Positions 7,241 through 16,450 of a stretch of DNA of 64,000 nucleotides are shown one piece after another (within the stretch, counting starts at the first letter, position 1; every line of letters starts with the position of its first letter). The DNA is taken from NCBI GenBank assembly GCA_900318275.1, contig ONJY01000003.1:38010-102009 (forward strand). Direction: 5' to 3'. Below the pieces are notes generated by a model, which was not told where the DNA came from, ran no database searches, and was given only the letters and a program-made list of their open reading frames with translations. Both the position numbers and the translations under genes were made by a program. Origin of the DNA: an uncultured Bacteroidales bacterium. GTDB lineage: Bacteria; Bacteroidota; Bacteroidia; Bacteroidales; P3.

Positions 7241-7786
7241 ATGAAGAAACGCGCGCTCATATACATCGGAGTTTTGCTGCTGCTTCTGGCCGTGGTGACG
7301 GCCTTCAGGATGCGTCCCGCCGAGCCGGAGAACAGCGTGCTGTATGAGCGCTACAAGGACATGCCCGGTGTGCGCGTGGGCTTCGTCAAGGACTTCCCGT
7401 TGAACGACAGCTCCACTTGCGACGTCACCATCTTCGAGGCCCTGACCGACGAGGGGTGGGAGAACATGGTGGACGAGTTTGACTTGATGCTGATGATTGA
7501 TTCCACATCTATTGCGAATAATAAACCTCAGAAAGACTTTGGTAATGTTGTCAGTTTTAGGTGGACTTCCCGTTTCCATCCCGAACAGTACGGACCAAAG
7601 GTGGCAGGGACACTTGGCGACACAGCCGATGCAATGTTTGTGTCATCCTATTACCGTTGGATGGCCGACTTCCACTGCGTGAAAGAGAATCAGTCTAATG
7701 AACTCATCCATTATTACTTAGACAGAATGTCCGAGTATCGGATGAACAGTCCAGTCGTCGACAAGTCGGCCGAGGCAATACAATAA
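7241..7786 (+). CDS. Membrane-anchored protein, third gene of sigma cassette, copy 1
   Basis: This protein of about 181 residues has an N-terminal anchor (MKKRALIYIGVLLLLLAVVTAF) and an exterior domain. It shares with the product of 37319-37810 the motif YKDMPGVRVGFVKDF (there YKDVPGVDATFVKDF), a following D-T-hydrophobic strand, and a C-terminal YYRW...HYYLDRM segment. A GTG at 7238 overlaps the preceding stop; the ATG at 7241 is the more natural start. The layout loosely recalls Bacteroidota DUF4252 proteins that follow sigma genes, but I cannot verify that. The 3' half is visibly richer in AT than the 5' half. Confidence 0.7.
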   Translation: MKKRALIYIGVLLLLLAVVTAFRMRPAEPENSVLYERYKDMPGVRVGFVKDFPLNDSSTCDVTIFEALTDEGWENMVDEFDLMLMIDSTSIANNKPQKDFGNVVSFRWTSRFHPEQYGPKVAGTLGDTADAMFVSSYYRWMADFHCVKENQSNELIHYYLDRMSEYRMNSPVVDKSAEAIQ

Positions 7787-7831
7787 AGTAATAATTAATA
7801 CGTTAATTAATAACAAGTACTATTATTAACT

Positions 7832-10800
7832 ATGAAAAAGATTCTACTGTTAGGATTGATGGGTCTGATGGCCCTGTTTGGCTCCCGGGCTCATGGGCAG
7901 ATGATTATCGACACGTGGAATATGACCACTGGTGTCGACACGACGCTATGGTATGACATCGACGGTGTGGACTCGGTGATTATCACCCCGGGCAACAAGA
8001 CGTCGGCCCGGTCGGGCCTAGTGAATATAGGCTTCCCCTTCACGCTGGGTGTGTCGACCTACAGCCAGTTTTCGACCAATATCAACGGCACGGTGCGTCT
8101 GGGCAGTACGCAGTTGTCGGCCGGTGGCAGCTATTCGGACGCCTTGAACCAGAATAACGGCCCCAAGATAGAGCCGTTCGGTTACCAAGGTCGTTTCGAC
8201 AACAACTGTTATACACGTATGGCGCTGCTGGGAACCGCGGGGAACCGCGTGCTAGTGGTGGAGACAAGGATGAAAGATTACTATTCCTTCAGCGACTCTC
8301 TGTATGTGAGTTTCCAGGTGCAGCTGTTCGAGGCCGGTGGCCTGCGTGTGGTGTACGGCGAGGCCGACTCCGGGACGGTGTATAACACCACTTCCGCACG
8401 CTTGCAGAATGGTGTGTCGGCAGGCGTGAGTAGCAGTAACAAGGATATCATCTTCATCGACTTCGCCACCCACGAGGCGGTGCGTCTCAACGCCAGTTGC
8501 TCGCTTCACAACACCGCGGCGGCGTGGCCCGAGAAAGGCCGCTGGTACAACCTGTTTTACGACAGCACCCTATGTCCCTATCCGCCGGCCGTCAGCACTA
8601 CAGGCAACAATCCCGACGACATCACCCTGACGTGCGCCAACGGCGTGAGTGACCTGCACATCCTCATCCCGGCCGTAGGCATCGACACCGTGTGGCCCGG
8701 CACAGAGAGTTACCTGTCGTTAGGCGTTGCGTTCAATCCCACCACTACCTATAACGGAACAGTACAATCAATTTGCGCCAATGGACGCACAAGCTACCGC
8801 ACGCGAGCTTTCAGCTTCTCCACAGGGTGCGGCGTCGTGCACTTCCTCCCTTGGTCGGCCGACTTCCAGACCGCCGACGCCACAAACTGCTGGGACGCCA
8901 CGCGGTATACCGCCACAGGGAATAGATGGAGACATGCGAACTACAACATGAGTTGCGCCGGTGGTGGATTACAGACCTATGACGAATGGCTGGTGTCGCC
9001 CGCTTTCGTATTGCCCGACAGCGACGGCATCACCCTGCAGTGGGACTACAAAACGACCCTGATTAACGGCATCGCACCGACGGTGGATGTGCGTGTGGCA
9101 CTCTGTGCGGCCGACGGCACTGTGGACAGCACAGCATGGGTCACCCTGCGCACCATCAACACCCACATGTCGTCCTATACCACCCTATACAACAGCCTTG
9201 ATGCCTATCGTGGCCAAAGGATTAAGGTGGCCTATGTGCGTTACGGCGTCGGTGGCGGAACGGCATACCTGGACAACTTCTCCGTCAATCTACATCCAAT
9301 ACCTTCCATGACGTTGGAGGCTCCGACCTACACACGCGTGGGCGACACCACAGTATTCGACGCCAACATGATTGTAGGATGTGAAAGAGATATAGTGTGG
9401 ACGTGGCATTCAACGCTGATGGACAGCACCTTCATCGGAAGTAACGAAGCTCACATGGTGTACTCCGTCCCGGGCACCGACACAGTCACCGTCATTCTCA
9501 GCAACAACTATGGTTCCGACACAGCAACGGCCGTTGTGTGGGTGGCCGATTGCCACACCGTAGCCTCCTTCCCCTGGGTAGAGGGCTTTTCCTCCTACGA
9601 CTACTTGGCTTGCTGGATTGTCAACGGCTGGCAGATGACAACCAATTGTTACGGTCATGACGAGGACGGCAACAGTCGCATATACTGGAATTTGGCGTCT
9701 TCCAATACCGAAGGAAGCTATATGCTGTCACCCGCGATTACGCTGCCCTCCACAGGGATGCATAATATGAAGTTATGGGTAGAGGGCTCTCGGCCGATGA
9801 TGGTGCGCCTAAGTAGCACCGCCAGCACCGACACCGCCGACTATAATGACACCTTGCTGGTGGTGAATAGCAACTCAACCCCAATCGATATGTGGTGGCA
9901 TATGGTTGACTTGGAGCCATACGCCGGACAGACGGTGCGTATCGGTTTCTTCAAGATGGCCGGAGGTCAGAGTTTTATCAATGAAATAAAGATAGACTAC
10001 GACACGCTGCCAAAGCTCTTTGCCATTGATGGACAGAGCAGAACGATGGTGGACAGCTCCACGTTATTCACCGTCTCGCTGCGTCGCGGTTCCACCGATG
10101 GGCTGCACTACACGTGGAGTTCGCGCATCATCAGCACCAATACCATCGGTGACAGCATGACCGTTATCTACCCCAGCGGCAGCGGCAATATGGTGGACAC
10201 CATAACCGTCGTCGCCACCAATGCCTATGGCAGCGACACTGTGAGCAAAATGCTACGCGTGGTTGACTGCACACCAGCTACCAGCCTACCGTGGACGGAA
10301 GACTTCCAGGACGGCGACATCTGCTGGTACAAACCCGAAGGCAGCAAGTGGCACGACGCCATACCCAACGGCATGGCCTCGCAGGAGCACCTGCGTCACC
10401 TCTATCTGCAGGCTCGCACCGACACCCTTGGCAGCTGGATTATGTCGAAAGAGATACAGATTCCTGCCGACACCACCCTCGCGACTCGCCTCTTCTGGAA
10501 TGTGGCGTCGAGCAACAATACTTACCAGCACCTCTACAGCGTGTTGGTGACCACAGCCCAGGACTATACCGATACCGCCAACTATACTATACTCTATACC
10601 GACAATTCCACCCATGTCAACTTCTCCAACTATGACATCCGCAGCGTAGACCTCAGCCCTTATGCCGGACAGAGCATCCACGTGGCATTTCACAACCATG
10701 CGTGGCATCTGGCTCCTTCCGCCACCGGACTTTATATCGACAATGTGGAGATACGGCCGGCGCCGGTGCCGGTGGTAAGTCTGTCGGCCCCCAACCCGAC

Positions 10801-13800
10801 CAACAGCCACGAGCCTGTGACCTTTACCGCCAACCTCATCGAGGGAAGTTCCACCGGATTGACTTACACGTGGCACTCGACGCTGATGGACAGCACGACG
10901 GTCACGACAGCACCTGTGCTGACTATGACTTATACTGCCGGTGGTACCGATACCGTCAAGGTTGTTGCCACCAATGCCTTTGGCAGCGACAGCGCCACGG
11001 TGGTGGTGCAGGTGATAGACTGCACACCCATCACGTTGCCGTGGTTGGAGAACTTCGATGCGTTGATTGGCACGAACTACAGTACCGAGGGGCCGCTGCC
11101 CGACTGTTGGCGCAGCTACTGGAACGGCACCAATGCCGCCTACGCTCCTCATGTCATAGGTGCTTACCCATATAATCCCGTCAGCGGCTATTTCACGAGC
11201 GGTCAGCAAGCACTGTTGTTGATGGCTGGCACCTCTAGCGGGTGGGACAGCGTGGCCATCGTGGAAAGTCCCAAAGTGGCGGGTGGCCTCAACGGCAAGC
11301 GGCTGTCGTTCTACTATCAGCACGAAAGTGCCAACTACGGCCAGTTGAGTGTGGGTTATATGCAGGACAGCGTCTTTGTGAGTGTGGCCGACCTGCCGCA
11401 GCAGCAGACAGGGCAGACGGTGAACCTGCGGCTCGACAGCATCCCCGCCAGTGTGAACCGCTTCGCCCTGCAGTGGAAAAAAGTCGGCACCTGGTACGGC
11501 GTCATCATCGACAATGTGGAGCTGTCGGAATCCGACTCGGTGCCCACTGTGGCTATTGCTACGCCACAACGGGTAGGAGGTGACAGCATCCTCTTCCGTG
11601 CCTACCTGATTGACGGTCTTCCCGACAGCCTCACCTACAGTTGGCACTCCACTATGGCTGTCGCCGGACAGGCCATTCTGACAGCCACAGGTGACTCGGC
11701 CTATATCGTATATACCGCTGCCGGTACCGACACCGTCAGCGTCATCGCCACCAACGCCTATGGTGTCGACACAGCATGGGTGCAGTATACCTACATGGGT
11801 GCACCCGTGGCAGCTATCACCGGCCCCTCATCAGTGCTGACCGACGATACCAACACCTATGCTGCCTATCTGCTCACCGGCTCGACTACGGGCATCAGCT
11901 ACAGCTGGCAGTCGACCATGGCCGCCGCTGGACAGGCTACCATGTTGGTCACTGGCGACACCCTGCGGATGGTCTACCTCACCGGGGGTACCGACACCTT
12001 GACCCTCATCACCACCAACGCTTTCGGGGTCGACACCGCCAGGCGCTCCATCACCGTCACGGGTTGCCACATCACCACCTTCCCCTGGACGGAGGGCTTC
12101 GAGAACGGTATGAACTCCTGCTGGTACTTGTCTACCATTCCTGGCAGCACAACGACGAATTGGAGTATCAGAGGCGAATACTGGTATGCCCATAGCGGCA
12201 GCCACTATATGTACTCGCCGTTTGCAACGGCGGATGGCGACAATAGCTCTATTGACGCATGGTTCATATTGCCGCCCGTAGAGGTGCCTGCCAGCAGCAG
12301 CCTGTCGCTGAACTTCTACGCCAATTTCCAGGGCAACAGCACAACCCATTCATATCCGCGCCTGACCGTTCTTGTCTCCACCTCGGGGAGCGCCACGAAT
12401 AATTTTACAGACACCATCTACTCCGAGCAGACCAACACCCTCGACCGTGAATACCTGTTCGGCAGCGCGTCGCTGGCCGCCTACGCCGGTCAAACGGTGT
12501 GGATTGCCTTCGTGCATGGAAACCGCAACGTGTCGCTCGGCATCGATGACATCAGCATCGACTATACCGCCGTGCCTGTGGCGAGCATCAGCGGCCCCAC
12601 CGAGCAGCTATCGAGCGAGGAAGCCATCTTCACCGCCCACCTGCTGAACGGCGACACGACAGGCATCACCTACATCTGGCACTCCACCATGGCCGACGCC
12701 GGCCTAGCCACCCTCACCGCCACCGACTCGACGGCGGCTATCGAGTACCACGCTGGTGGCACCGACCGTGTGAGCGTCGTCATCGCCAATGCCGCCGGCA
12801 GCGACAGCGTGGCTATGACCTGCAGCGTCACCAACTGCGAGCCCATCACCCAGCTCCCCTACACCGTGCGCCTCAACAGCAACAACAACATCACCTGCTG
12901 GCAGAAGGACGGCGGCTGGTATATCGGCGACTATTTCAGCAGCGGCATCACCTGCATGCAGTGCTTGAACTGGAATTTTGACCCCGTCGACAACTGGCTC
13001 GTCATGCGAGAGATAGCCATCCCCGCCGACTACACGCAGAGCTACACGCTGCGGTGGCACCTGCTGTGCGACCACTCCATGTATCAAGTGCTGGTATCGA
13101 CCCAGGGCCGCAGCAGCCACAGCCTCTTCGACACCCTCTACTACGAGCAGAACGACAGCACTCACTGGACCTCGCGCACCCTGTCGCTCGACGCCTACCG
13201 CGGGCAGAACATCTACATTGCCTTCCGCAACCTCGGCTGGTACAACAGCCCCACCCACTACTCCGACATGGGCGTCATCCGCATCGACACCATACAGGTC
13301 TTGGTCTCTTCCGACCCCCAGACCTACCGCACTCTTACCATCGACATGAACGACCCCACGATGGGCACGGTCAGCGGCGCGGGAGTGTATCCCGACAGCA
13401 GCGATGTCACCATCAGCGCCACTTCCTTTGAAGGCTACCACTTCGTGGCGTGGAACGATGGCGACACCTTGGCAATCCGTACCATCACGGTGGTCAGCGA
13501 CACCGCCTTCACCGCCCACTTCGCTGCTGACACTCTCCCCACACCACCCACGCCAGACACCGTCTGGCGCACGGTCACAGTACACATGCTGCTAGATAGT
13601 GGCGACACTCTCTCCGAGGCTGACGCCGTCTCCGTGACAGGAGCAGGCAGGTATCCCGACAGCACTTTGGTGACACTCACCGCATACTTTGATAATTACT
13701 ACCCCTATTTCTGGTATTGGGTGACACCTGCCAACGACACACTGTATGACAACCCCTACAGCTTCGTCGTCACCTCCGACACCGTCATCAACGCCATCTT

Positions 13801-14068
13801 CGGTCCCATGTGCGTGGGTATCGACGGCACGGAAAGCGCTGCGCCCGATGTCGCCATACACCCCAACCCCGCCACAGGCGATGCCTATGTAAATGTCGGT
13901 GTGCCCTCGACAGTCACTGTCGTTGACCTGCAGGGCCGCACGGTGCTGCAGCCGACGCACGTAGCCTCCTCGCTCTGCTTACAGCAGGGCACACTGCCGA
14001 AGGGCATCTACTTCGTCAGCGTCAGCAACAGCGTCGGCGCTGTGGTGAAGAAGCTCGTCATACAGTAG
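7832..14068 (+). CDS. Giant T9SS-secreted adhesin with PKD-like and jelly-roll repeats
   Basis: This 2078-residue protein starts with a signal peptide (1-22, ending RAHGQ). Approximate architecture: N-terminal domain 25-330; six jelly-roll modules of the choice-of-anchor-J type, each opening with LPW or FPW and an acidic Phe-containing segment (near 333-487, 575-727, 817-973, 1068-1233, 1415-1580, 1670-1826); six PKD-like modules with YTWHSTM and GTDTVxVxxTNAxGxD motifs (near 490-570, 733-811, 983-1066, 1238-1321, 1328-1411, 1587-1668); two InlB-B-repeat-like modules (about 1832-1903 and 1913-1993); and a type A T9SS sorting domain (2007-2078, HPNPATGD ... GIYFVSVS ... KKLVIQ). It is probably translocated by the T9SS and attached to the cell surface. 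No enzymatic motif was seen. It lies 45 nt after the sigma cassette and may be co-transcribed. Confidence 0.88.
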   Translation: MKKILLLGLMGLMALFGSRAHGQMIIDTWNMTTGVDTTLWYDIDGVDSVIITPGNKTSARSGLVNIGFPFTLGVSTYSQFSTNINGTVRLGSTQLSAGGSYSDALNQNNGPKIEPFGYQGRFDNNCYTRMALLGTAGNRVLVVETRMKDYYSFSDSLYVSFQVQLFEAGGLRVVYGEADSGTVYNTTSARLQNGVSAGVSSSNKDIIFIDFATHEAVRLNASCSLHNTAAAWPEKGRWYNLFYDSTLCPYPPAVSTTGNNPDDITLTCANGVSDLHILIPAVGIDTVWPGTESYLSLGVAFNPTTTYNGTVQSICANGRTSYRTRAFSFSTGCGVVHFLPWSADFQTADATNCWDATRYTATGNRWRHANYNMSCAGGGLQTYDEWLVSPAFVLPDSDGITLQWDYKTTLINGIAPTVDVRVALCAADGTVDSTAWVTLRTINTHMSSYTTLYNSLDAYRGQRIKVAYVRYGVGGGTAYLDNFSVNLHPIPSMTLEAPTYTRVGDTTVFDANMIVGCERDIVWTWHSTLMDSTFIGSNEAHMVYSVPGTDTVTVILSNNYGSDTATAVVWVADCHTVASFPWVEGFSSYDYLACWIVNGWQMTTNCYGHDEDGNSRIYWNLASSNTEGSYMLSPAITLPSTGMHNMKLWVEGSRPMMVRLSSTASTDTADYNDTLLVVNSNSTPIDMWWHMVDLEPYAGQTVRIGFFKMAGGQSFINEIKIDYDTLPKLFAIDGQSRTMVDSSTLFTVSLRRGSTDGLHYTWSSRIISTNTIGDSMTVIYPSGSGNMVDTITVVATNAYGSDTVSKMLRVVDCTPATSLPWTEDFQDGDICWYKPEGSKWHDAIPNGMASQEHLRHLYLQARTDTLGSWIMSKEIQIPADTTLATRLFWNVASSNNTYQHLYSVLVTTAQDYTDTANYTILYTDNSTHVNFSNYDIRSVDLSPYAGQSIHVAFHNHAWHLAPSATGLYIDNVEIRPAPVPVVSLSAPNPTNSHEPVTFTANLIEGSSTGLTYTWHSTLMDSTTVTTAPVLTMTYTAGGTDTVKVVATNAFGSDSATVVVQVIDCTPITLPWLENFDALIGTNYSTEGPLPDCWRSYWNGTNAAYAPHVIGAYPYNPVSGYFTSGQQALLLMAGTSSGWDSVAIVESPKVAGGLNGKRLSFYYQHESANYGQLSVGYMQDSVFVSVADLPQQQTGQTVNLRLDSIPASVNRFALQWKKVGTWYGVIIDNVELSESDSVPTVAIATPQRVGGDSILFRAYLIDGLPDSLTYSWHSTMAVAGQAILTATGDSAYIVYTAAGTDTVSVIATNAYGVDTAWVQYTYMGAPVAAITGPSSVLTDDTNTYAAYLLTGSTTGISYSWQSTMAAAGQATMLVTGDTLRMVYLTGGTDTLTLITTNAFGVDTARRSITVTGCHITTFPWTEGFENGMNSCWYLSTIPGSTTTNWSIRGEYWYAHSGSHYMYSPFATADGDNSSIDAWFILPPVEVPASSSLSLNFYANFQGNSTTHSYPRLTVLVSTSGSATNNFTDTIYSEQTNTLDREYLFGSASLAAYAGQTVWIAFVHGNRNVSLGIDDISIDYTAVPVASISGPTEQLSSEEAIFTAHLLNGDTTGITYIWHSTMADAGLATLTATDSTAAIEYHAGGTDRVSVVIANAAGSDSVAMTCSVTNCEPITQLPYTVRLNSNNNITCWQKDGGWYIGDYFSSGITCMQCLNWNFDPVDNWLVMREIAIPADYTQSYTLRWHLLCDHSMYQVLVSTQGRSSHSLFDTLYYEQNDSTHWTSRTLSLDAYRGQNIYIAFRNLGWYNSPTHYSDMGVIRIDTIQVLVSSDPQTYRTLTIDMNDPTMGTVSGAGVYPDSSDVTISATSFEGYHFVAWNDGDTLAIRTITVVSDTAFTAHFAADTLPTPPTPDTVWRTVTVHMLLDSGDTLSEADAVSVTGAGRYPDSTLVTLTAYFDNYYPYFWYWVTPANDTLYDNPYSFVVTSDTVINAIFGPMCVGIDGTESAAPDVAIHPNPATGDAYVNVGVPSTVTVVDLQGRTVLQPTHVASSLCLQQGTLPKGIYFVSVSNSVGAVVKKLVIQ

Positions 14069-14093
14069 CCAACCGCTATATTATCAACACACT

Positions 14094-14128
14094 ATGCGTC
14101 GCCTCCGGAGGTGGCGCATTTCTTTTTT
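14094..14128 (+). terminator. Terminator of the giant adhesin gene
   Basis: ATGCGTCGCC and GGTGGCGCAT form a stem with two G-U pairs around the palindrome CCTCCGGAGG, followed by TTCTTTTTT. Confidence 0.75.
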
Positions 14129-14159
14129 GCTCCTATGTGGAAAAATCTTTGTATCTTTG
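14126..14159 (+). promoter_or_regulatory. Promoter of the first C69 dipeptidase gene
   Basis: TATCTTTG lies at 14152-14159 with TTTG at 14126-14129, a 22-nt spacing slightly longer than usual. The ATG follows 36 nt after the -7 element. Confidence 0.65.
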
Positions 14160-14195
14160 CACCTGAAAGAGACAAACAATAAAACAACAAACAAT

Positions 14196-15956
14196 ATGAA
14201 ACTCAACCGTATTTTAGCAGCAGGTTTGCTGGGCATGGCCCTCTTCGCGGCCAGCACCGCCGACGCCTGCACCAATTTCCTGTTCACCAAGGGTGCCACC
14301 CGCGACGGCAGCACCATGATAACCTACGCCGCCGACAGTCACACGCTCTACGGCGAGCTCTACTACCGCAAGGCGGCCACCTATCCCGCCGGCACCATGT
14401 TCCAGGTCGTAGACTGGGACAGCGGCACGCCGCTGATCATGATACCCCAGGTGGCGCAGACCTACAGCGTCGTGGGCAACATGAACGAGCACCAGCTGGC
14501 CATCGGCGAGACCACCTACGGCGGCCGCGAGGAGCTGGCCAAGGAGATTGAGGGCGGCATCGACTACGGCAGCTACATCTACCTCACCCTGCAGCGCGCC
14601 AAGAATGCCCGCGAGGCCATCCAGGTCCTCGCCGGATTCATGAAAGACTACCCCTACCACAGCGAGGGCGAGAGCTTCAGCATCGCCGACCCCAACGAGG
14701 TGTGGATTCTCGAGCTCATCGGCAAGCGTCAGGGCACCGTCAAGCCCGAGCTGGCCAAGAAGCTGAAATACAAATACACCGACGGTGCCGTGTGGGTGGC
14801 ACGCCGCATCCCCGACGGCTATGTGAGCGGTCACGCCAACCAGGCCCGCATCACCCAGTTCCCCCAGGAGGGCAAGAAGTTCCAGAAAGCCAAAGGCAAA
14901 GGTCTCCACAAGGTCATCAGCAGCAAGCACCTCGACTACCTCTTCGAGCCTGAGGTGGAGTGCGTCTACAGCGACGAGGTCATCACCTACGCCCGCGCCT
15001 GCGGCTGGTACGACGGCAAGGACGAGGACTTCTCCTTCTGCGACATCTACGCCCCGCTGACCTTCAGCGGCATGCGCGGCTGCGACGCCCGTGTCTACGC
15101 CATGTTCAACCGCGTGGCCAAAGGCATGCAGCGCTACGAGAAATACGCCATGGGCGACGCCAACGCCGAGCGCCTCCCCCTCTGGATAATGCCCGACCAC
15201 AAGGTCGACGTCCACGAGGTGATGAACCTCATGCGCGACCACTATGAAGGCACCTCTATGGACATGACCAAGGACCTCGGCGCCGGCCCCTTCCAGTGCC
15301 CCTACCGCTGGCGTCCCATGGGCTTCGAGCTCGACGGCCACACCTACATCCACGAGCGCGCCACCTCGACCCAGCAGACAGGATTCTCGTTCGTGGCACA
15401 GTGCCGCAGCTGGCTCCCCGACAAAGTCGGCGGCATCCTCTGGTTCGGCGTCGACGACACCTACAGCACCGTCTACTGCCCCATGTACTGCGGCATCACC
15501 GAAATCCCCGAGTGCTTCCGTCAGGGCAACGGCGACATGGTGACCTACAGCGAGACCGCGGCCTTCTGGCTCTTCAACCGTGTCACCAACTTCGTCTACA
15601 GCCGCTACAGCGACATGATCAAAGACCTGCAGCAGGTGCAGGATCGCCTTGAGACCAGCTATATCAAAGACGTGCAGAAATTCGACGACCGCGCCAAGCA
15701 GAACGACGGCGAGGCCCTCACCCAGCTGCTCAACGACTTCAGCGGCCGTCAGGCCAAACGCATGATGAAAGAGTGGGACCAGCTCGACAAGTTCCTCCTT
15801 GTCAAGTATATGGACGGCAACATCAAGAAAGAGAAAGACGGCAAGTTCGAGCGTACCGCCACCGGCAACGCCGCCTTCCCCAGCCAGCCCCACTACCGCC
15901 AGGAATGGCAGCGCATGATCGTCAAGGATCACGGCGACGTCATCCGCGAGAAATAA
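14196..15956 (+). CDS. Secreted C69 family dipeptidase (PepD-like), copy 1
   Basis: This N-terminal nucleophile peptidase is expected to release dipeptides or process N-termini in the periplasm. I place the start at 14196, giving 586 residues that open with a signal peptide. Cleavage of ADA|C would expose Cys25 of CTNFLFTKGATRDGS, the catalytic N-terminal Cys of family C69. Conserved downstream segments include NEHQLAIGETTYGGREEL, YDGKDEDFSF and SFVAQCRSWLP. The open frame continues 34 codons upstream, but that part overlaps the promoter. A close paralogue lies at 49478-51178. An SMR exporter gene follows after 3 nt. Confidence 0.9.
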   Translation: MKLNRILAAGLLGMALFAASTADACTNFLFTKGATRDGSTMITYAADSHTLYGELYYRKAATYPAGTMFQVVDWDSGTPLIMIPQVAQTYSVVGNMNEHQLAIGETTYGGREELAKEIEGGIDYGSYIYLTLQRAKNAREAIQVLAGFMKDYPYHSEGESFSIADPNEVWILELIGKRQGTVKPELAKKLKYKYTDGAVWVARRIPDGYVSGHANQARITQFPQEGKKFQKAKGKGLHKVISSKHLDYLFEPEVECVYSDEVITYARACGWYDGKDEDFSFCDIYAPLTFSGMRGCDARVYAMFNRVAKGMQRYEKYAMGDANAERLPLWIMPDHKVDVHEVMNLMRDHYEGTSMDMTKDLGAGPFQCPYRWRPMGFELDGHTYIHERATSTQQTGFSFVAQCRSWLPDKVGGILWFGVDDTYSTVYCPMYCGITEIPECFRQGNGDMVTYSETAAFWLFNRVTNFVYSRYSDMIKDLQQVQDRLETSYIKDVQKFDDRAKQNDGEALTQLLNDFSGRQAKRMMKEWDQLDKFLLVKYMDGNIKKEKDGKFERTATGNAAFPSQPHYRQEWQRMIVKDHGDVIREK

Positions 15957-15959
15957 GCG

Positions 15960-16289
15960 ATGAACTGGTTGATACTCATCGTGGCAGGCCTCTGCGAAGT
16001 AGGCTTCGCCTTCTGTCTCGGCAAGACCAAAGGGCTCGCCGGCCTCCCCTACTGGGAGTGGCTGGCGGGCTTTGCCTTCTTCTACGTCCTCAGCGCCGTG
16101 CTGCTGGCCAAAGCTACGCAGAGCATACCCATAGGCACCGCCTACCCCGTCTGGACGGGCATCGGCGCCGTGGGTTCCGTGCTCCTCGGCATCTTCGTCT
16201 TCCACGAGCCCGCCACCTTCTGGCGTCTCTTCTTCATCACCACCCTGATAGCCTCCATCATAGGCCTCAAGATACTCTCCCCCGAGTAG
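15960..16289 (+). CDS. sugE: SMR family exporter, SugE/Gdx type
   Basis: This 109-residue inner-membrane protein has four hydrophobic helices. The N-terminal Glu of helix 1 (residue 13, AGLCEVGFA) corresponds to the essential carboxylate of the SMR family. The SIPIGTAYPVWTGIGAVGSVLLG segment matches SugE/Gdx, whose members export guanidinium and some quaternary ammonium compounds, better than EmrE. It starts 3 nt after the C69 stop codon, so it is probably co-transcribed; a terminator follows. The functional link between the two genes is unclear. Confidence 0.85.
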   Translation: MNWLILIVAGLCEVGFAFCLGKTKGLAGLPYWEWLAGFAFFYVLSAVLLAKATQSIPIGTAYPVWTGIGAVGSVLLGIFVFHEPATFWRLFFITTLIASIIGLKILSPE

Positions 16290-16313
16290 CTCTTATGCCT
16301 CGACCCTCTATGT

Positions 16314-16349
16314 CCCCCTTCTTCGTATATGTCGTCGAAGGGGGCTTTT
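16314..16349 (+). terminator. Terminator after the C69-SMR pair
   Basis: CCCCCTT (16314-16320) pairs with AAGGGGG (16338-16344), followed by CTTTTGT. Confidence 0.7.
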
Positions 16350-16424
16350 GTACATGCATCCCCATAGGGGAATGGGGCAGAGGGGTAAATAAGGGACATG
16401 TGCGCGCATATTGTAAAAATTTTG

Positions 16425-16432
16425 TATCTTTG
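16425..16432 (+). promoter_or_regulatory. -7 element of the pth operon
   Basis: TATCTTTG lies 18 nt before the chosen pth start. No TTTG is at the standard distance, so only the -7 part is well supported. Confidence 0.6.
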
Positions 16433-16450
16433 CAGTTTAAAACAGAATGG

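Noticed and set aside
14214-16205. A 663-codon minus-strand frame opposite the first C69 and SMR genes
   Set aside because: No recognisable motifs; it mirrors a confirmed coding sequence and has low-complexity Val/Ala/Glu content typical of antisense frames in GC-rich DNA.
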